Shown here in pieces: positions 31,497-40,586 of a stretch of DNA of 64,000 nucleotides (position 1 is its first letter; each line of letters starts with the position of its first letter). Both the position numbers and the translations under genes were made by a program. The stretch spans positions 1,426,001-1,490,000 of the forward strand of contig NZ_FNTZ01000001.1 of NCBI RefSeq assembly GCF_900105555.1. Reading direction: 5' to 3'. Source of the DNA: Pseudomonas coleopterorum. GTDB taxonomy: Bacteria; Pseudomonadota; Gammaproteobacteria; Pseudomonadales; Pseudomonadaceae. Below the pieces are notes generated by a model. It had not been told where the DNA came from, searched no databases, and saw nothing but the letters and a program-made list of their open reading frames with translations.

Positions 31497-32390
31497 ATGG
31501 AGCAATTTCGCAATATCGGTATCATCGGCCGCCTCGGCAGCTCGCAGGTGCTCGATACCATTCGCCGCCTCAAGCGCTTCCTGCTCGACAGGCACATGCA
31601 CGTCATCCTCGAGGACACCATCGCCGAAGTGCTGCCCGGCCACAACCTGCAGACGTCTTCGCGCAAGATGCTCGGCGAGGTCTGCGACCTGGTGATCGTG
31701 GTCGGCGGCGACGGCAGCCTGCTGGGCGCGGCGCGGGCATTGGCCCGGCACAACACGCCGGTGCTGGGCATCAACCGCGGCAGCCTGGGTTTCCTCACCG
31801 ACATCCGTCCTGACGAGCTTGAAGTCAAGGTAGCCGAGGTACTGGATGGACACTATCTGGTGGAGAATCGTTTCCTGCTCGAAGCCGAGGTGCGCCGGCA
31901 TGGCGAGGCCATCGGCCAGGGCGATGCGCTCAACGACGTCGTGCTGCACCCGGGCAAGTCGACCCGCATGATCGAGTTCGAGATCTACATCGACGGGCAG
32001 TTCGTCTGCAGCCAGAAGGCCGACGGCCTGATCCTCGCCACGCCGACCGGCTCGACCGCCTACGCACTGTCGGCGGGCGGGCCGATCATGCACCCCAAGC
32101 TCGATGCGATCGTGATCGTGCCCATGTACCCGCACACGCTTTCGGGTCGGCCGATTGTCGTCGATGGCAACAGCGAGATGAAAATCGTTGTCTCAAAGAA
32201 CATGCAGATCTATCCGCAAGTCTCATGTGATGGTCAGAACCACTTTACCTGCGCCCCGGGCGATACCCTTACGGTGCGCAAGAAATCGCAGAAACTGCGC
32301 CTGATCCACCCGCTGGACCACAATTATTACGAAGTGTGCCGGACCAAACTCGGCTGGGGCAGCCGGCTCGGCAACACCGGAGGCGATTGA
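31497..32390 (+). CDS. nadK: NAD kinase
   Basis: The 297-residue kinase has the GGDG motif at 70-73, the NRGSLGFL loop and the TPTGSTAYALSAGGPI catalytic region. It phosphorylates NAD to NADP. The ATG at 31497 has AGGAG six bases before; the longer open frame upstream is not conserved in character. Its stop shares one base with the next start, so nadK, the phosphoesterase and the rhomboid gene form a tightly coupled operon. Confidence 0.95.
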   Translation: MEQFRNIGIIGRLGSSQVLDTIRRLKRFLLDRHMHVILEDTIAEVLPGHNLQTSSRKMLGEVCDLVIVVGGDGSLLGAARALARHNTPVLGINRGSLGFLTDIRPDELEVKVAEVLDGHYLVENRFLLEAEVRRHGEAIGQGDALNDVVLHPGKSTRMIEFEIYIDGQFVCSQKADGLILATPTGSTAYALSAGGPIMHPKLDAIVIVPMYPHTLSGRPIVVDGNSEMKIVVSKNMQIYPQVSCDGQNHFTCAPGDTLTVRKKSQKLRLIHPLDHNYYEVCRTKLGWGSRLGNTGGD

Positions 32391-33358
32391 TGCTCGACCC
32401 GGCGCGAAGTTACGACCTGATCGGCGATGTGCACGGTTGCGCACTCACCCTCGAACATCTGCTCGACAGGCTGGGCTATCGCAAGCAGGGCGGCGTCTGG
32501 CGCCATGGGTCGCGCCAGGCGCTGTTTCTCGGCGACATCATCGATCGCGGGCCACGGATTCGCGAGTCCCTGCACATCGTCCATGACATGGTCGTGGCCG
32601 ATCAGGCGCGCTGCATCATGGGCAATCACGAGTTCAACGCCTTGGGCTGGAGCACGCCGGCCCTGCCGGGCAGTGGCAAGCACTATGTGCGCGAACATGT
32701 GCCACGGCATGAACGCCTGATCCAGGCGACCCTCGACCAGTTCGCTCAGCACCCTGGCGACTGGCATGATTTTCTTGGCTGGTTCTACGAGTTGCCGTTG
32801 TTTCTGGATGCCGAGCGCTTCCGGCTGGTGCACGCGTGCTGGGACGCAGGCCTCATCGAGCCGCTGCGCCGACAGCACCCGGATGGCTGCATCGACGCGC
32901 ATTTTCTGCAGGCATCAGCGGTCAAGGGCAGCTTTGCCAGCCAGGTGTTCGACCGTCTGCTGCGCGGCACCGACATGCGTCTGCCCGGTGGTCTCACCCT
33001 GACCGGGGCCGACGGCCTGAGTCGGGCCTTCTTTCGGACCAAATTCTGGGAAGACGATCCGCAAACCTACGGTGATGTGGTGTTTCAGCCCGATGCGCTG
33101 CCAGACGAAGTGGCCTGCGCGCCGTTGAGCGAGGAGCAGAAGAACGCCTTGCTGCGCTATGGAGTCGATGAGCCGTTGCTGTTCGTCGGCCATTACTGGC
33201 GCAGTGGGCGACCGGCGGCGATACGGCCCAACCTGGCTTGCCTGGATTACAGCGCGGTGCTGTACGGCAAGTTGGTGGCGTACCGTCTGGACCAGGAAAC
33301 CCGAATCGATCCGCGAAAGTTCGTGTGGGTCGAAGTCGAACGCCCGGAGGCGTGTTGA
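32390..33358 (+). CDS. Serine/threonine-phosphatase-like metallophosphoesterase
   Basis: The 322-residue protein has the metallophosphoesterase metal-binding motifs in order: GDVHG near residue 13, GDIIDRGP near 50 and GNHE near 82. This is the diadenosine tetraphosphatase/PrpE-like branch, whose members act on phosphoproteins or on nucleotides. The start overlaps the nadK stop as TGATG and the end overlaps the rhomboid start in the same way. Linkage to nadK suggests a nucleotide substrate, but this is only inference. Confidence 0.82.
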   Translation: MLDPARSYDLIGDVHGCALTLEHLLDRLGYRKQGGVWRHGSRQALFLGDIIDRGPRIRESLHIVHDMVVADQARCIMGNHEFNALGWSTPALPGSGKHYVREHVPRHERLIQATLDQFAQHPGDWHDFLGWFYELPLFLDAERFRLVHACWDAGLIEPLRRQHPDGCIDAHFLQASAVKGSFASQVFDRLLRGTDMRLPGGLTLTGADGLSRAFFRTKFWEDDPQTYGDVVFQPDALPDEVACAPLSEEQKNALLRYGVDEPLLFVGHYWRSGRPAAIRPNLACLDYSAVLYGKLVAYRLDQETRIDPRKFVWVEVERPEAC

Positions 33359-34230
33359 TGAGTGCCATTGCTGTATTGCGTCTGCCCCTGAGCACCGACT
33401 TGAGTGGTTTCGTGGGGTTGCTGAGACGTCTGAAGGTACCCCATCGGGTCAGCGAGGAGCAAGGTAGCCAAGTGCTTTGGGTGCCCGACGAACGCCTGGC
33501 GCAGGATATTCGCGACCTGTACCAGCGCTATCCGGAAGGCAACGCCGAAGTCGATCCGCAATTGATGGCCCGGCATGCGCCGGTGCAGAGGCCGGGTTTC
33601 GTGCAGCAGCTCAAGGCCAGCCCGGCCACGGCTGCGGTGCTGCTGGCGTGCCTGATGGTGGCGGCAGTGACCCTGCTGGGGGACAACCTGGGCAGTCTGC
33701 GCTGGCTGACCTTTCTCGACTTTCAGGTGCAGGGCGAGTACCTCTACTTCACGCCGCTGGCCGATACCCTGGCGAGCGGACAGTGGTGGCGTCTGTTCAG
33801 CCCCATGCTGATCCATTTCGGTTTGCTGCACCTGGCGATGAACGCGTTGTGGTACTGGGAGCTGGGGCGGCGTATCGAAGCATTGCAGGGGCGGATCAAT
33901 CTGCTCGGGCTGACCCTGTCGTTCAGCCTGGTGTCGAACGTGGTCCAGTACCTGGTCAGTGGGCCGAGTTTGTTCGGCGGGTTGTCGGGCGTGCTGTATG
34001 GCTTGCTGGGGCACTGCTGGTTGTACCAGTGGCTGGCGCCCAACCCGATCTACCGTTTGCCGCGTGGTGTGCTGGTGATGATGCTGATATGGCTCGGGCT
34101 GTGTCTGAGCGGGCTGGTGAGCGTGCTGGGCTTCGGCGAAATTGCCAATGGTGCGCATGTCGGCGGACTGTTGATCGGCTGCGCCACGGGCGTCATGGGC
34201 GGCCTGCTGGCCCGGCGCAAGTCCCGGTAA
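33358..34230 (+). CDS. Rhomboid intramembrane serine protease (GlpG-like)
   Basis: The 290-residue protein has a cytoplasmic N-terminal domain (about 1-85) as in GlpG, then six membrane helices. The catalytic serine is Ser210 in GLSGVLYG and the histidine is His267 in GAHVGG, both in helices as expected. The family HFG..HL..N pattern (HFGLLHLAMNALWYW) is intact. It should cleave membrane proteins within the inner membrane. It is the last gene of the nadK operon and is followed by REP elements. Confidence 0.9.
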   Translation: MSAIAVLRLPLSTDLSGFVGLLRRLKVPHRVSEEQGSQVLWVPDERLAQDIRDLYQRYPEGNAEVDPQLMARHAPVQRPGFVQQLKASPATAAVLLACLMVAAVTLLGDNLGSLRWLTFLDFQVQGEYLYFTPLADTLASGQWWRLFSPMLIHFGLLHLAMNALWYWELGRRIEALQGRINLLGLTLSFSLVSNVVQYLVSGPSLFGGLSGVLYGLLGHCWLYQWLAPNPIYRLPRGVLVMMLIWLGLCLSGLVSVLGFGEIANGAHVGGLLIGCATGVMGGLLARRKSR

Positions 34231-34260
34231 GCGTGTCGGCGGCGTGCCTGATGGTGTGCG

Positions 34261-34385
34261 GTGAGGCCGGACGCGGCTTGCGCCGCTGCTACAGGGGCGC
34301 GGGAGCGCGTTGGTGGTGTAGGCGGTGAGGCAGGACGGGTTTGCGCCGCCATGTGGCAGCGGTGCAAGCCGCGTCGGTGGTGGGT
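34261..34385. repeat. REP cluster (GCGGCTTGCGCCGCTGCTACA family)
   Basis: One clear unit (34261-34298) carries GACGCGGCTTGCGCCGCTG and is followed by a diverged palindromic pair (about 34325-34385) containing GGTTTGCGCCGCC and GGTGCAAGCCGCGTC. The same family occurs at 36901-36998 and 47243-47344. The cluster fills the gap between the rhomboid gene and nspC; nothing else is seen there. Confidence 0.8.
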
Positions 34386-34514
34386 GCGGTGTGTCCGGTG
34401 CTGCGGTCGGTGGGGTGGTATCGCGTGGAAATCGGGCGGTCGCTCTTTCGGTCCGGGGTAACTGAAGGCACAATGCGGGTCCTTTTTTTGGCTGGCCATG
34501 CCGGGGGCCTCGAA

Positions 34515-35612
34515 ATGATCAATACGCCGTACTACCTCATCGACAAACAGAAGCTCCTGGGCAACCTGGAAAAGATCGCCTACGTACGCGAACAGTCCGG
34601 GGCCAAGGCTTTGCTGGCGCTCAAGTGCTTCGCCACCTGGTCGGTGTTCGACCTGATGGAGCAGTACATGGACGGCACCACCTCGTCGTCGCTGTACGAG
34701 CTCAAGCTGGGTCGGCAGAAGTTCGCCGGTGAAACCCACGCCTACAGCGTGGCCTGGGCCGACGACGAGATCGAAGAGATGCTCGCCAACTGCGACAAGA
34801 TCATCTTCAACTCGATCGGCCAGCTGCAGCGTTTTGCCCAGGCTTCGCAAGGCAAGACCCGCGGCCTGCGGGTCAACCCGCAGGTCAGCAGTTCCGACTA
34901 CCTGCTGGCCGATCCGGCGCGACCGTTCAGCCGTCTGGGCGAATGGGACCCAATCAAGGTCGAGGAAGTGATCGAGCAGATCTCTGGCTTCATGTTCCAC
35001 AACAACTGCGAGAACGGCGACTTCGCTTTGTTCGACAAGATGCTGGGGACCATCGAGGAGCGCTTCGGTCATCTGTTGCACAAGGTGCAATGGGTCAGCC
35101 TCGGCGGCGGCATTCATTTCACCGGTGAAGGTTACGCACTGGACGACTTCTGCGCCCGGCTCAAGGCCTTTTCGCAGAAGTACGGTGTGCAGGTGTACCT
35201 GGAACCTGGCGAGGCGGCGATCACCAACAGCGCATCGCTGGAAGTCACCGTGCTCGACACCCTCTACAACGGCAAGCACCTGGCCGTGGTCGACAGCTCG
35301 ATCGAAGCACACATGCTCGACCTGCTGATCTACCGGCTCAATGCCAAGCTGGCCCCCAGCAGTGGCGAACACACCTACATGGTGTGCGGCAAGTCCTGCC
35401 TGGCCGGCGACATCTTCGGCGAATACCCGTTCGAGCGTCCGTTGGCCATCGGTGATCGCCTGTCGTTCGTCGATGCCGCCGGCTACACCATGGTCAAGAA
35501 GAACTGGTTCAACGGCCTGAAGATGCCGTCCATCGTAGTGAAACAACTTGACGGTACAGTCGAGGTGGTTCGTGAGTTTGGTTTCGAAGACTACCTGTCC
35601 AGCCTTTCGTAA
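34515..35612 (+). CDS. nspC: Carboxynorspermidine/carboxyspermidine decarboxylase
   Basis: The 365-residue PLP enzyme of the alanine-racemase fold has its cofactor lysine at residue 37 (ALLALKCFATW), the HNNCEN substrate loop and the CGKSCLAGD motif with the cysteine from the partner subunit. It decarboxylates carboxyspermidine or carboxynorspermidine in the non-SpeE polyamine route. The ATG at 34515 gives the family N terminus NTPYYLID; the frame continues upstream through REP-like DNA. The dehydrogenase that supplies its substrate follows 18 bases later. Confidence 0.92.
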   Translation: MINTPYYLIDKQKLLGNLEKIAYVREQSGAKALLALKCFATWSVFDLMEQYMDGTTSSSLYELKLGRQKFAGETHAYSVAWADDEIEEMLANCDKIIFNSIGQLQRFAQASQGKTRGLRVNPQVSSSDYLLADPARPFSRLGEWDPIKVEEVIEQISGFMFHNNCENGDFALFDKMLGTIEERFGHLLHKVQWVSLGGGIHFTGEGYALDDFCARLKAFSQKYGVQVYLEPGEAAITNSASLEVTVLDTLYNGKHLAVVDSSIEAHMLDLLIYRLNAKLAPSSGEHTYMVCGKSCLAGDIFGEYPFERPLAIGDRLSFVDAAGYTMVKKNWFNGLKMPSIVVKQLDGTVEVVREFGFEDYLSSLS

Positions 35613-35630
35613 GCGGACAGCCGAGGAGAA

Positions 35631-36884
35631 GTGAATAAATTGAAGAAGAACGTTCTTATCATTGGTGCAGGAGGTGTCGCCAAGGTGGTGGCCCACAAGT
35701 GCGCGCAGCACAACGATGAACTTGGTCGTATTGCCATCGCGTCGCGCAACATCTCCAAATGCCAGGCCATCATCGACAGCGTCAAGGCCAAGGGCAGCCT
35801 CAAGCAGCCCGCCGATATCCAGGCGTTCGCGCTCGATGCGCTGGACGTCGAGGCGACCAAGGCACTCATCGTGCAGACCGAGTCGCAGATCGTCATCAAC
35901 GTCGGTTCCGCGTTTTTGAACATGTCGGTGCTGCGCGCCTGCATCGACACCGGCGTGGCCTACCTGGACACCGCCATCCACGAGGAACCGGGCAAGGTCT
36001 GCGAAACGCCGCCCTGGTACGGCAACTACGAGTGGAAGCACCTGGAAGAGTGCCAACAGAAGAACGTCACCGCCATCCTGGGCGTGGGCTTCGATCCGGG
36101 CGTGGTCAATGCCTATGCCGCGCTGGCGCAGCAACAGCATTTCGATCGTATCGATTCGATCGATATCCTCGACGTCAACGCCGGTTCCCACGGCAAGTAT
36201 TTCGCCACCAATTTCGATCCGGAAATCAATTTCCGGGAATTCACCGGGCAGGTCTGGAGCTGGCAGAACAGCCAGTGGACCAGCAACACCATGTTCGAAG
36301 TCAAGCGCACCGACGATCTGCCGGTGGTGGGTTCACAGAACCTGTACCTGACCGGGCATGACGAAGTGCACTCGCTGTCGAAGAATCTCGATGTGCCCAA
36401 CGTGCGCTTCTGGATGAGCTTCGGTGAGCATTACATCAATGTGTTCACGGTGCTGAAGAATCTCGGTCTGCTGTCGGAGCAGCCGGTGAAGACCGCCGAA
36501 GGTCTGGAAGTGGTACCGCTCAAGGTGGTCAAGGCGGTATTGCCAGATCCCTCGTCGTTGGCGCCGGGCTACACCGGCAAGACCTGCATCGGCGATCTGG
36601 TCAAGGGCAGCCGCAATGGGCAGCCCCACGAGATGTTCATCTATAACGTCGCGGACCACGAAGAAGCCTACGCCGAGACCGACAGCCAGGGTATTTCCTA
36701 CACCGCCGGTGTGCCGCCCGTGGCTGCCGCCCTGCTGGTTGCCCGTGGCGAATGGGACGTTCAGCGCATGGCCAACGTCGAAGAGCTGCCCGCAGAGCCG
36801 TTCCTCAAGGCGCTCGACGCCATGGGCCTGCCGACGCGCATCAAGGACGCCTCCGGCGACCGCGCCTGGGACGCCACCGCGTAA
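35631..36884 (+). CDS. Carboxynorspermidine/carboxyspermidine dehydrogenase (saccharopine dehydrogenase family)
   Basis: This 417-residue enzyme has the Rossmann signature IGAGGVAKV (11-19), a VGFDPGVVNAY segment and the saccharopine-dehydrogenase C-terminal domain. It condenses aspartate semialdehyde with putrescine or diaminopropane using NADPH. It uses a GTG start with GAGGAG directly upstream. Together with nspC it makes spermidine or norspermidine. The genomic order here is decarboxylase first, dehydrogenase second. Confidence 0.9.
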   Translation: MNKLKKNVLIIGAGGVAKVVAHKCAQHNDELGRIAIASRNISKCQAIIDSVKAKGSLKQPADIQAFALDALDVEATKALIVQTESQIVINVGSAFLNMSVLRACIDTGVAYLDTAIHEEPGKVCETPPWYGNYEWKHLEECQQKNVTAILGVGFDPGVVNAYAALAQQQHFDRIDSIDILDVNAGSHGKYFATNFDPEINFREFTGQVWSWQNSQWTSNTMFEVKRTDDLPVVGSQNLYLTGHDEVHSLSKNLDVPNVRFWMSFGEHYINVFTVLKNLGLLSEQPVKTAEGLEVVPLKVVKAVLPDPSSLAPGYTGKTCIGDLVKGSRNGQPHEMFIYNVADHEEAYAETDSQGISYTAGVPPVAAALLVARGEWDVQRMANVEELPAEPFLKALDAMGLPTRIKDASGDRAWDATA

Positions 36885-36900
36885 GCCCCGCCAACCGCGA

Positions 36901-36998
36901 CCCCTGTAGCGGCGGCGCAAGCCACGTCAGGGGTCGCCCAGTTTTTCCAGACACACCTCTGTGGCCGATGACGCGGTTTGCGCCGCTGCTACAGGGGC
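36901..36998. repeat. Inverted REP pair (REPIN) after the polyamine genes
   Basis: CCCCTGTAGCGGCGGCGCAAGCC (read as two blocks from 36901) and its near-complement GCGGTTTGCGCCGCTGCTAC plus AGGGG (to 36998) face each other across about 30 bases. This is the two-unit arrangement of mobile REPINs. Confidence 0.85.
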
Positions 36999-37115
36999 CG
37001 TGGTATTTGGAGGACTACCGCCGGTCTGAGTGCAGGTGGGAATTTTGGAACATCAAGCTGCTATCAGCGGCCTGATATTCCGTAACGTTCCCACTCTCGT
37101 GCGAGGCAAAAAACA

Positions 37116-38213
37116 ATGATCAAGACTGACCGTAAGTGGATGGTAGCGCTGTGCGCTGCTGGCGTGGCAATGGCTTTGAGCGGCTGCGCGCGTGATCCGG
37201 AAAAACGCTCGGTTTCCGAACTCGCTGTGAGCGGTACCAAGAGCATGTTCCGCACTGATTCGGACATGCAGACCGTCCTGAACAAATTCGCCAGCTTCGA
37301 CGCCAAGGCCGTGGAGAAAATCACGGCCGTCGAGGCTCGGCAGCAACCCACCATTGCCGATGCCGTCAAAGGCGTGCTCGCCGATGAAAAACGTGACAGC
37401 ACTCCGACCGCCCTTGTCCCTGGTGTGACCACTCGTGATATCACCGTACCGGGCGCAGCAGGCGCACTGCCGGCTACCGTCTACACCCCCGAAGGCAAAG
37501 GACCGTTCCCGGTGGTCCTGTACTTCCACGGTGGCGGCTGGGTATTCGCCGATCGCAAGGTATATGACGGTGGCGCGCGCGGCATCTCCAAACAAGCCAA
37601 TGCCGTGGTCGTGTCCGTCGACTACCGCCGCGCGCCTGAAAACAAGTTCCCCGCTGCTCATGACGATGCCTTGGCGGCCTATCGCTGGCTGAGCAAGAAC
37701 GCTTCCGCGGTCAATGGCGATGCCAAACGTCTGGCACTGGCTGGCGAAAGCGCCGGCGGCAACCTCGCTGTGGCAACCGCAGTCGCAGCCCACAAGGCCG
37801 GTCTGACCGAGCCCAAGCATGTGCTGTCGGTCTACCCGGTGGCTCAGTCCAATACCGAGACCGAGTCCTATCGCAAGTACGCCGATGCCATGCCGCTCAA
37901 CCGTCCGATGATGCTGTGGTTCATCGACAACGTGACCAAGGGTCCGGCTGACGTGAAAGACACGCGCATCGATCTGGTCCATGCCGACTTGAAGGGCTTG
38001 CCGCCGGTGACAGTCATCAACGCCGAAATCGACCCGCTGCGCGACGATGGCGCCGAGCTGGAAAAGGCGCTGCGTACTGCGGGTGTCAGTGTCGAGCGCA
38101 AGGTTTATCCCGGCGTGACCCACGAATTCTTCGGCACCGCTGCAGTGGTGAAAAAAGCCGAGGAAGCCCAGATGTATGCAGGCGAGCGTCTGAAAGCCGA
38201 CCTGGCCAAATAA
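37116..38213 (+). CDS. Lipoprotein alpha/beta hydrolase (hormone-sensitive lipase type)
   Basis: The 365-residue protein has a lipobox LSGC (Cys24), a linker, and an esterase domain with the oxyanion motif HGGGW (138-142), nucleophile Ser212 in GESAGG, Asp306 and His336. All catalytic residues are present, so an outer-membrane or periplasmic carboxylesterase is expected. Its upstream region contains GAACAT and CCTGAT separated by 17 bases, faintly like an envelope-stress sigma (AlgU) promoter. The catalase-like gene follows 40 bases later. Confidence 0.85.
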   Translation: MIKTDRKWMVALCAAGVAMALSGCARDPEKRSVSELAVSGTKSMFRTDSDMQTVLNKFASFDAKAVEKITAVEARQQPTIADAVKGVLADEKRDSTPTALVPGVTTRDITVPGAAGALPATVYTPEGKGPFPVVLYFHGGGWVFADRKVYDGGARGISKQANAVVVSVDYRRAPENKFPAAHDDALAAYRWLSKNASAVNGDAKRLALAGESAGGNLAVATAVAAHKAGLTEPKHVLSVYPVAQSNTETESYRKYADAMPLNRPMMLWFIDNVTKGPADVKDTRIDLVHADLKGLPPVTVINAEIDPLRDDGAELEKALRTAGVSVERKVYPGVTHEFFGTAAVVKKAEEAQMYAGERLKADLAK

Positions 38214-38253
38214 TAAAGACCCAGCGTGATAACCGTACGACCTGAGCAGAGGC

Positions 38254-39387
38254 ATGCACATGAACCATTCTTCGGATAACCCATTGGCGGACCGTTCACT
38301 GCCGGAAGGTGGATTGACCGTCACTCCGCTGGTGTTTGAGCCTTCATTCGAGCAGGTGCCCGATGACGAGGCTGAAACCAGCCAAGAGCTTAATCAGGTG
38401 ATGCGCAGCATCCTGGATACGACGTTCGAAGACGGCGGCCACGCGTTGCGTGGCGTGCATGCCAAGGCTCACGGGCTGGTACGGGGTCATATCACAGTAC
38501 TCGACGGTCTTCCTGCGCCTTTGGCGCAGGGCGCCTTTGCCGTCCCTGGCACACTGCCGGTGGTGATGCGCTTTTCCACCAACCCGGGTGACATTCTGGA
38601 CGACAAGGTCTCTACACCCCGTGGCTTGGGGCTGAAGATCGTCGGCGTTCAGGGCGAGCGCTTGCCGGGCAGTGAAGGCGATGTGACCCAGGATTTCGTG
38701 ATGCAGAACGCCAAGGCGTTCACCGCTGCCACGCCCAAGGCGTTCTTGAAGAGTCTCAAACTCTTGGCCAAGACCACAGACAAGGGGCCTGGTCTGAAGA
38801 AGGCGTTTTCGGCGCTGCTTCGTGGCGTGGAGTCGGTGATCGAAACCATGGGCGGTGAAAGCGGTACGCTCAAGAGCATGGGCGGGCATCCGCTGACCCA
38901 TGTGCTGGGCGAAACCTTCAATACCGTCGTGCCGTTTCTGTACGGTAACCACTACGCCAAGCTGGAAGTGGTGCCAGTGGCCCGATCGCTGACCGATTTG
39001 ACCGATCAACCCGTCGATCTGGACGGCAAACCGGACGGACTGCGTGAAGCAGTCACCGAATATTTCGCAACCCAGGGGGGTACGTGGGAAGTGCGTATCC
39101 AGCTGGCAACCGACCTTGAGGAAATGCCGATCGAGGATGCTTCCAAGCAGTGGTCGGAAGAGCTGAGCCCCTTCGTGACCGTCGCCCGCATCGAAGTGCC
39201 GGCCCAGGCCGCATGGTCGGAGGAAAGCATTCAGACGATCAACGAGCGGATGTCGTTCAGCCCTTGGCATGGTCTGGCGGCGCACCGTCCGCTGGGGGGT
39301 GTCATGCGTGTGCGCAAACCCGCCTACGAGATGTCCTCCGGCTTCCGCGCCACTCATAACGGTTGCCCGATGCACGAGCCGCGCTGA
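38254..39387 (+). CDS. Catalase-like heme protein
   Basis: This 377-residue protein is shorter than typical catalases and belongs to the catalase-fold group of small SrpA-like proteins. It has the distal-side VHAKAHG histidine region, VMRFSTNPGD (the F-S-T pattern) and a C-terminal FSPWHGLAAHRPLGG motif typical of this group. Substrate may be organic peroxide rather than hydrogen peroxide. Start could be either Met1 or Met3. No signal peptide is seen. Cotranscription with the upstream esterase is likely. Confidence 0.82.
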   Translation: MHMNHSSDNPLADRSLPEGGLTVTPLVFEPSFEQVPDDEAETSQELNQVMRSILDTTFEDGGHALRGVHAKAHGLVRGHITVLDGLPAPLAQGAFAVPGTLPVVMRFSTNPGDILDDKVSTPRGLGLKIVGVQGERLPGSEGDVTQDFVMQNAKAFTAATPKAFLKSLKLLAKTTDKGPGLKKAFSALLRGVESVIETMGGESGTLKSMGGHPLTHVLGETFNTVVPFLYGNHYAKLEVVPVARSLTDLTDQPVDLDGKPDGLREAVTEYFATQGGTWEVRIQLATDLEEMPIEDASKQWSEELSPFVTVARIEVPAQAAWSEESIQTINERMSFSPWHGLAAHRPLGGVMRVRKPAYEMSSGFRATHNGCPMHEPR

Positions 39388-39395
39388 GATCTGGG

Positions 39396-39430
39396 CAGGC
39401 GGTCTGCCGATGGCGGTCAGTGACCGCCTG
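39396..39430. terminator. Hairpin at convergent catalase-like and histidine kinase gene ends
   Basis: CAGGCGGTC (39396-39404) pairs with GACCGCCTG (39422-39430); an alternative tighter palindrome GGCGGTCA-TGACCGCC is centred on the kinase stop codon. It may end transcription from both sides. Confidence 0.45.
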
Positions 39431-40586
39431 AGGCATACGCCGGAAAACGCACGGCAAAGGTGGTCCCCGCCTGTGCGGTAGATACCACCTCGACCACACC
39501 CCCGTGGGCCTTGGCAATCTCGCTGACGATGAACAGGCCCAACCCGACACTGCGCACTTCGCCACCCGCTTCCGCCCCTCGTGTCATGGGAGAGAAAATC
39601 GTGCTCAGCTGGGTTTCGTCAATCGGATTGCCGACATTGTGCACGGCTATTTCGACGGTCCCTTGTGCTGCCGACACGCGCACGTCGATAGGGCTTTCGC
39701 CATCGCCATAGGTCACCGCATTCGAGACCAGATTGCCGAGCAATTGCGCCAGACGGTCCGCGTCGGCCTGGCAGAACAAGGCTTCGTCGCTGGCGCTGAA
39801 AGCGATTTCGCGGTGCGGGTGAAGCAGGCGCAACGAGGCGACGGCGGCCGCGATGACACGGTCCAGTTGGATGGGTGCGCGGCTCACCGCCAAACCCTGA
39901 CCAATTCGCGCCTGGGTGAAGTCCAAGAGGTCGTTGATCAGGCGTTGCGAACGTGTCGTGGCCTCCCTGATGTGGCCGAGCATGGTGTCCTGCCGTTCGG
40001 TCATGTCCTGCGAACGCAGGTACTGCGCTGCCATCGACACGACCTGCAACGGGTTGCGCAGATCGTGGCTGACGATGCCGATCATCTGCTCGGCGAACAG
40101 TGCGCGATCTACGGCGAGCTCGCGCTGTCGATTCAGTTCGTGTTCCAGCACCACATGCCGCTGCAAGGCGTCCTCGGCCTGGCGCTTGGCCTGCAGCAGT
40201 TCCTGTTCGAAACGCATGCGGTCAGCCACGATGAACGCCGATACGGCGTTGAGCACCTGGCCTTCATGCTCGCGTCTTCCGGCATTGAGCACCATCGGCG
40301 CGACAGTGCCTTGCGCGGTCAAGAAGTCCAGTTTGACCTCGGTGATGAAACCCTGCATCGCCAGCAATGGCATCCAGTGCGTCTGGTAGAACATGCGGCC
40401 ACCCACGGTCAGCAGTTCCTGCAGCTTGCGTGTGCCGATCAGTTGCTCGCGGGTATGGCCCAGCCACTGGCAGAACGTCTGGTTGACTTCGAGGATCAAG
40501 CCCTTTTCGTTGATGAGCAGCAGGGCGCACGGGGCCTGCTGATAGAGCGCCTCGGCATTCGGGATGCCCGTGGCCTCGACGCTCAT
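39417..40586 (-). CDS. PAS-domain sensor histidine kinase paired with an RsbQ-like hydrolase
   Basis: The 389-residue soluble kinase has an N-terminal PAS domain (about 8-125), a coiled coil, the phospho-accepting His174 in IVSHDLRNPL, an N box NLVSNAV, a variant G1 box HNVGNPI and a G2 box VGLGLFI. No membrane helix and no receiver are present. The start at 40586 overlaps the hydrolase stop by four bases, so the pair is coupled. In Bacillus RsbQ acts with the PAS phosphatase RsbP; here the PAS output is a kinase. The hydrolase likely supplies a ligand sensed by this PAS domain (inference). Confidence 0.88.
   Translation of the reverse strand: MSVEATGIPNAEALYQQAPCALLLINEKGLILEVNQTFCQWLGHTREQLIGTRKLQELLTVGGRMFYQTHWMPLLAMQGFITEVKLDFLTAQGTVAPMVLNAGRREHEGQVLNAVSAFIVADRMRFEQELLQAKRQAEDALQRHVVLEHELNRQRELAVDRALFAEQMIGIVSHDLRNPLQVVSMAAQYLRSQDMTERQDTMLGHIREATTRSQRLINDLLDFTQARIGQGLAVSRAPIQLDRVIAAAVASLRLLHPHREIAFSASDEALFCQADADRLAQLLGNLVSNAVTYGDGESPIDVRVSAAQGTVEIAVHNVGNPIDETQLSTIFSPMTRGAEAGGEVRSVGLGLFIVSEIAKAHGGVVEVVSTAQAGTTFAVRFPAYASGGH

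Noticed and set aside
34050-36191. 713-codon reverse-strand frame across the rhomboid end, nspC and the dehydrogenase
   Set aside because: Shadow of nspC and the dehydrogenase; low-complexity translation with no recognisable domain.
39417-40586. HNVGNPI in place of DxGxG in the kinase G1 box as evidence of a dead kinase
   Set aside because: This asparagine variant is common in active PAS and phytochrome-type kinases; the other boxes are intact.
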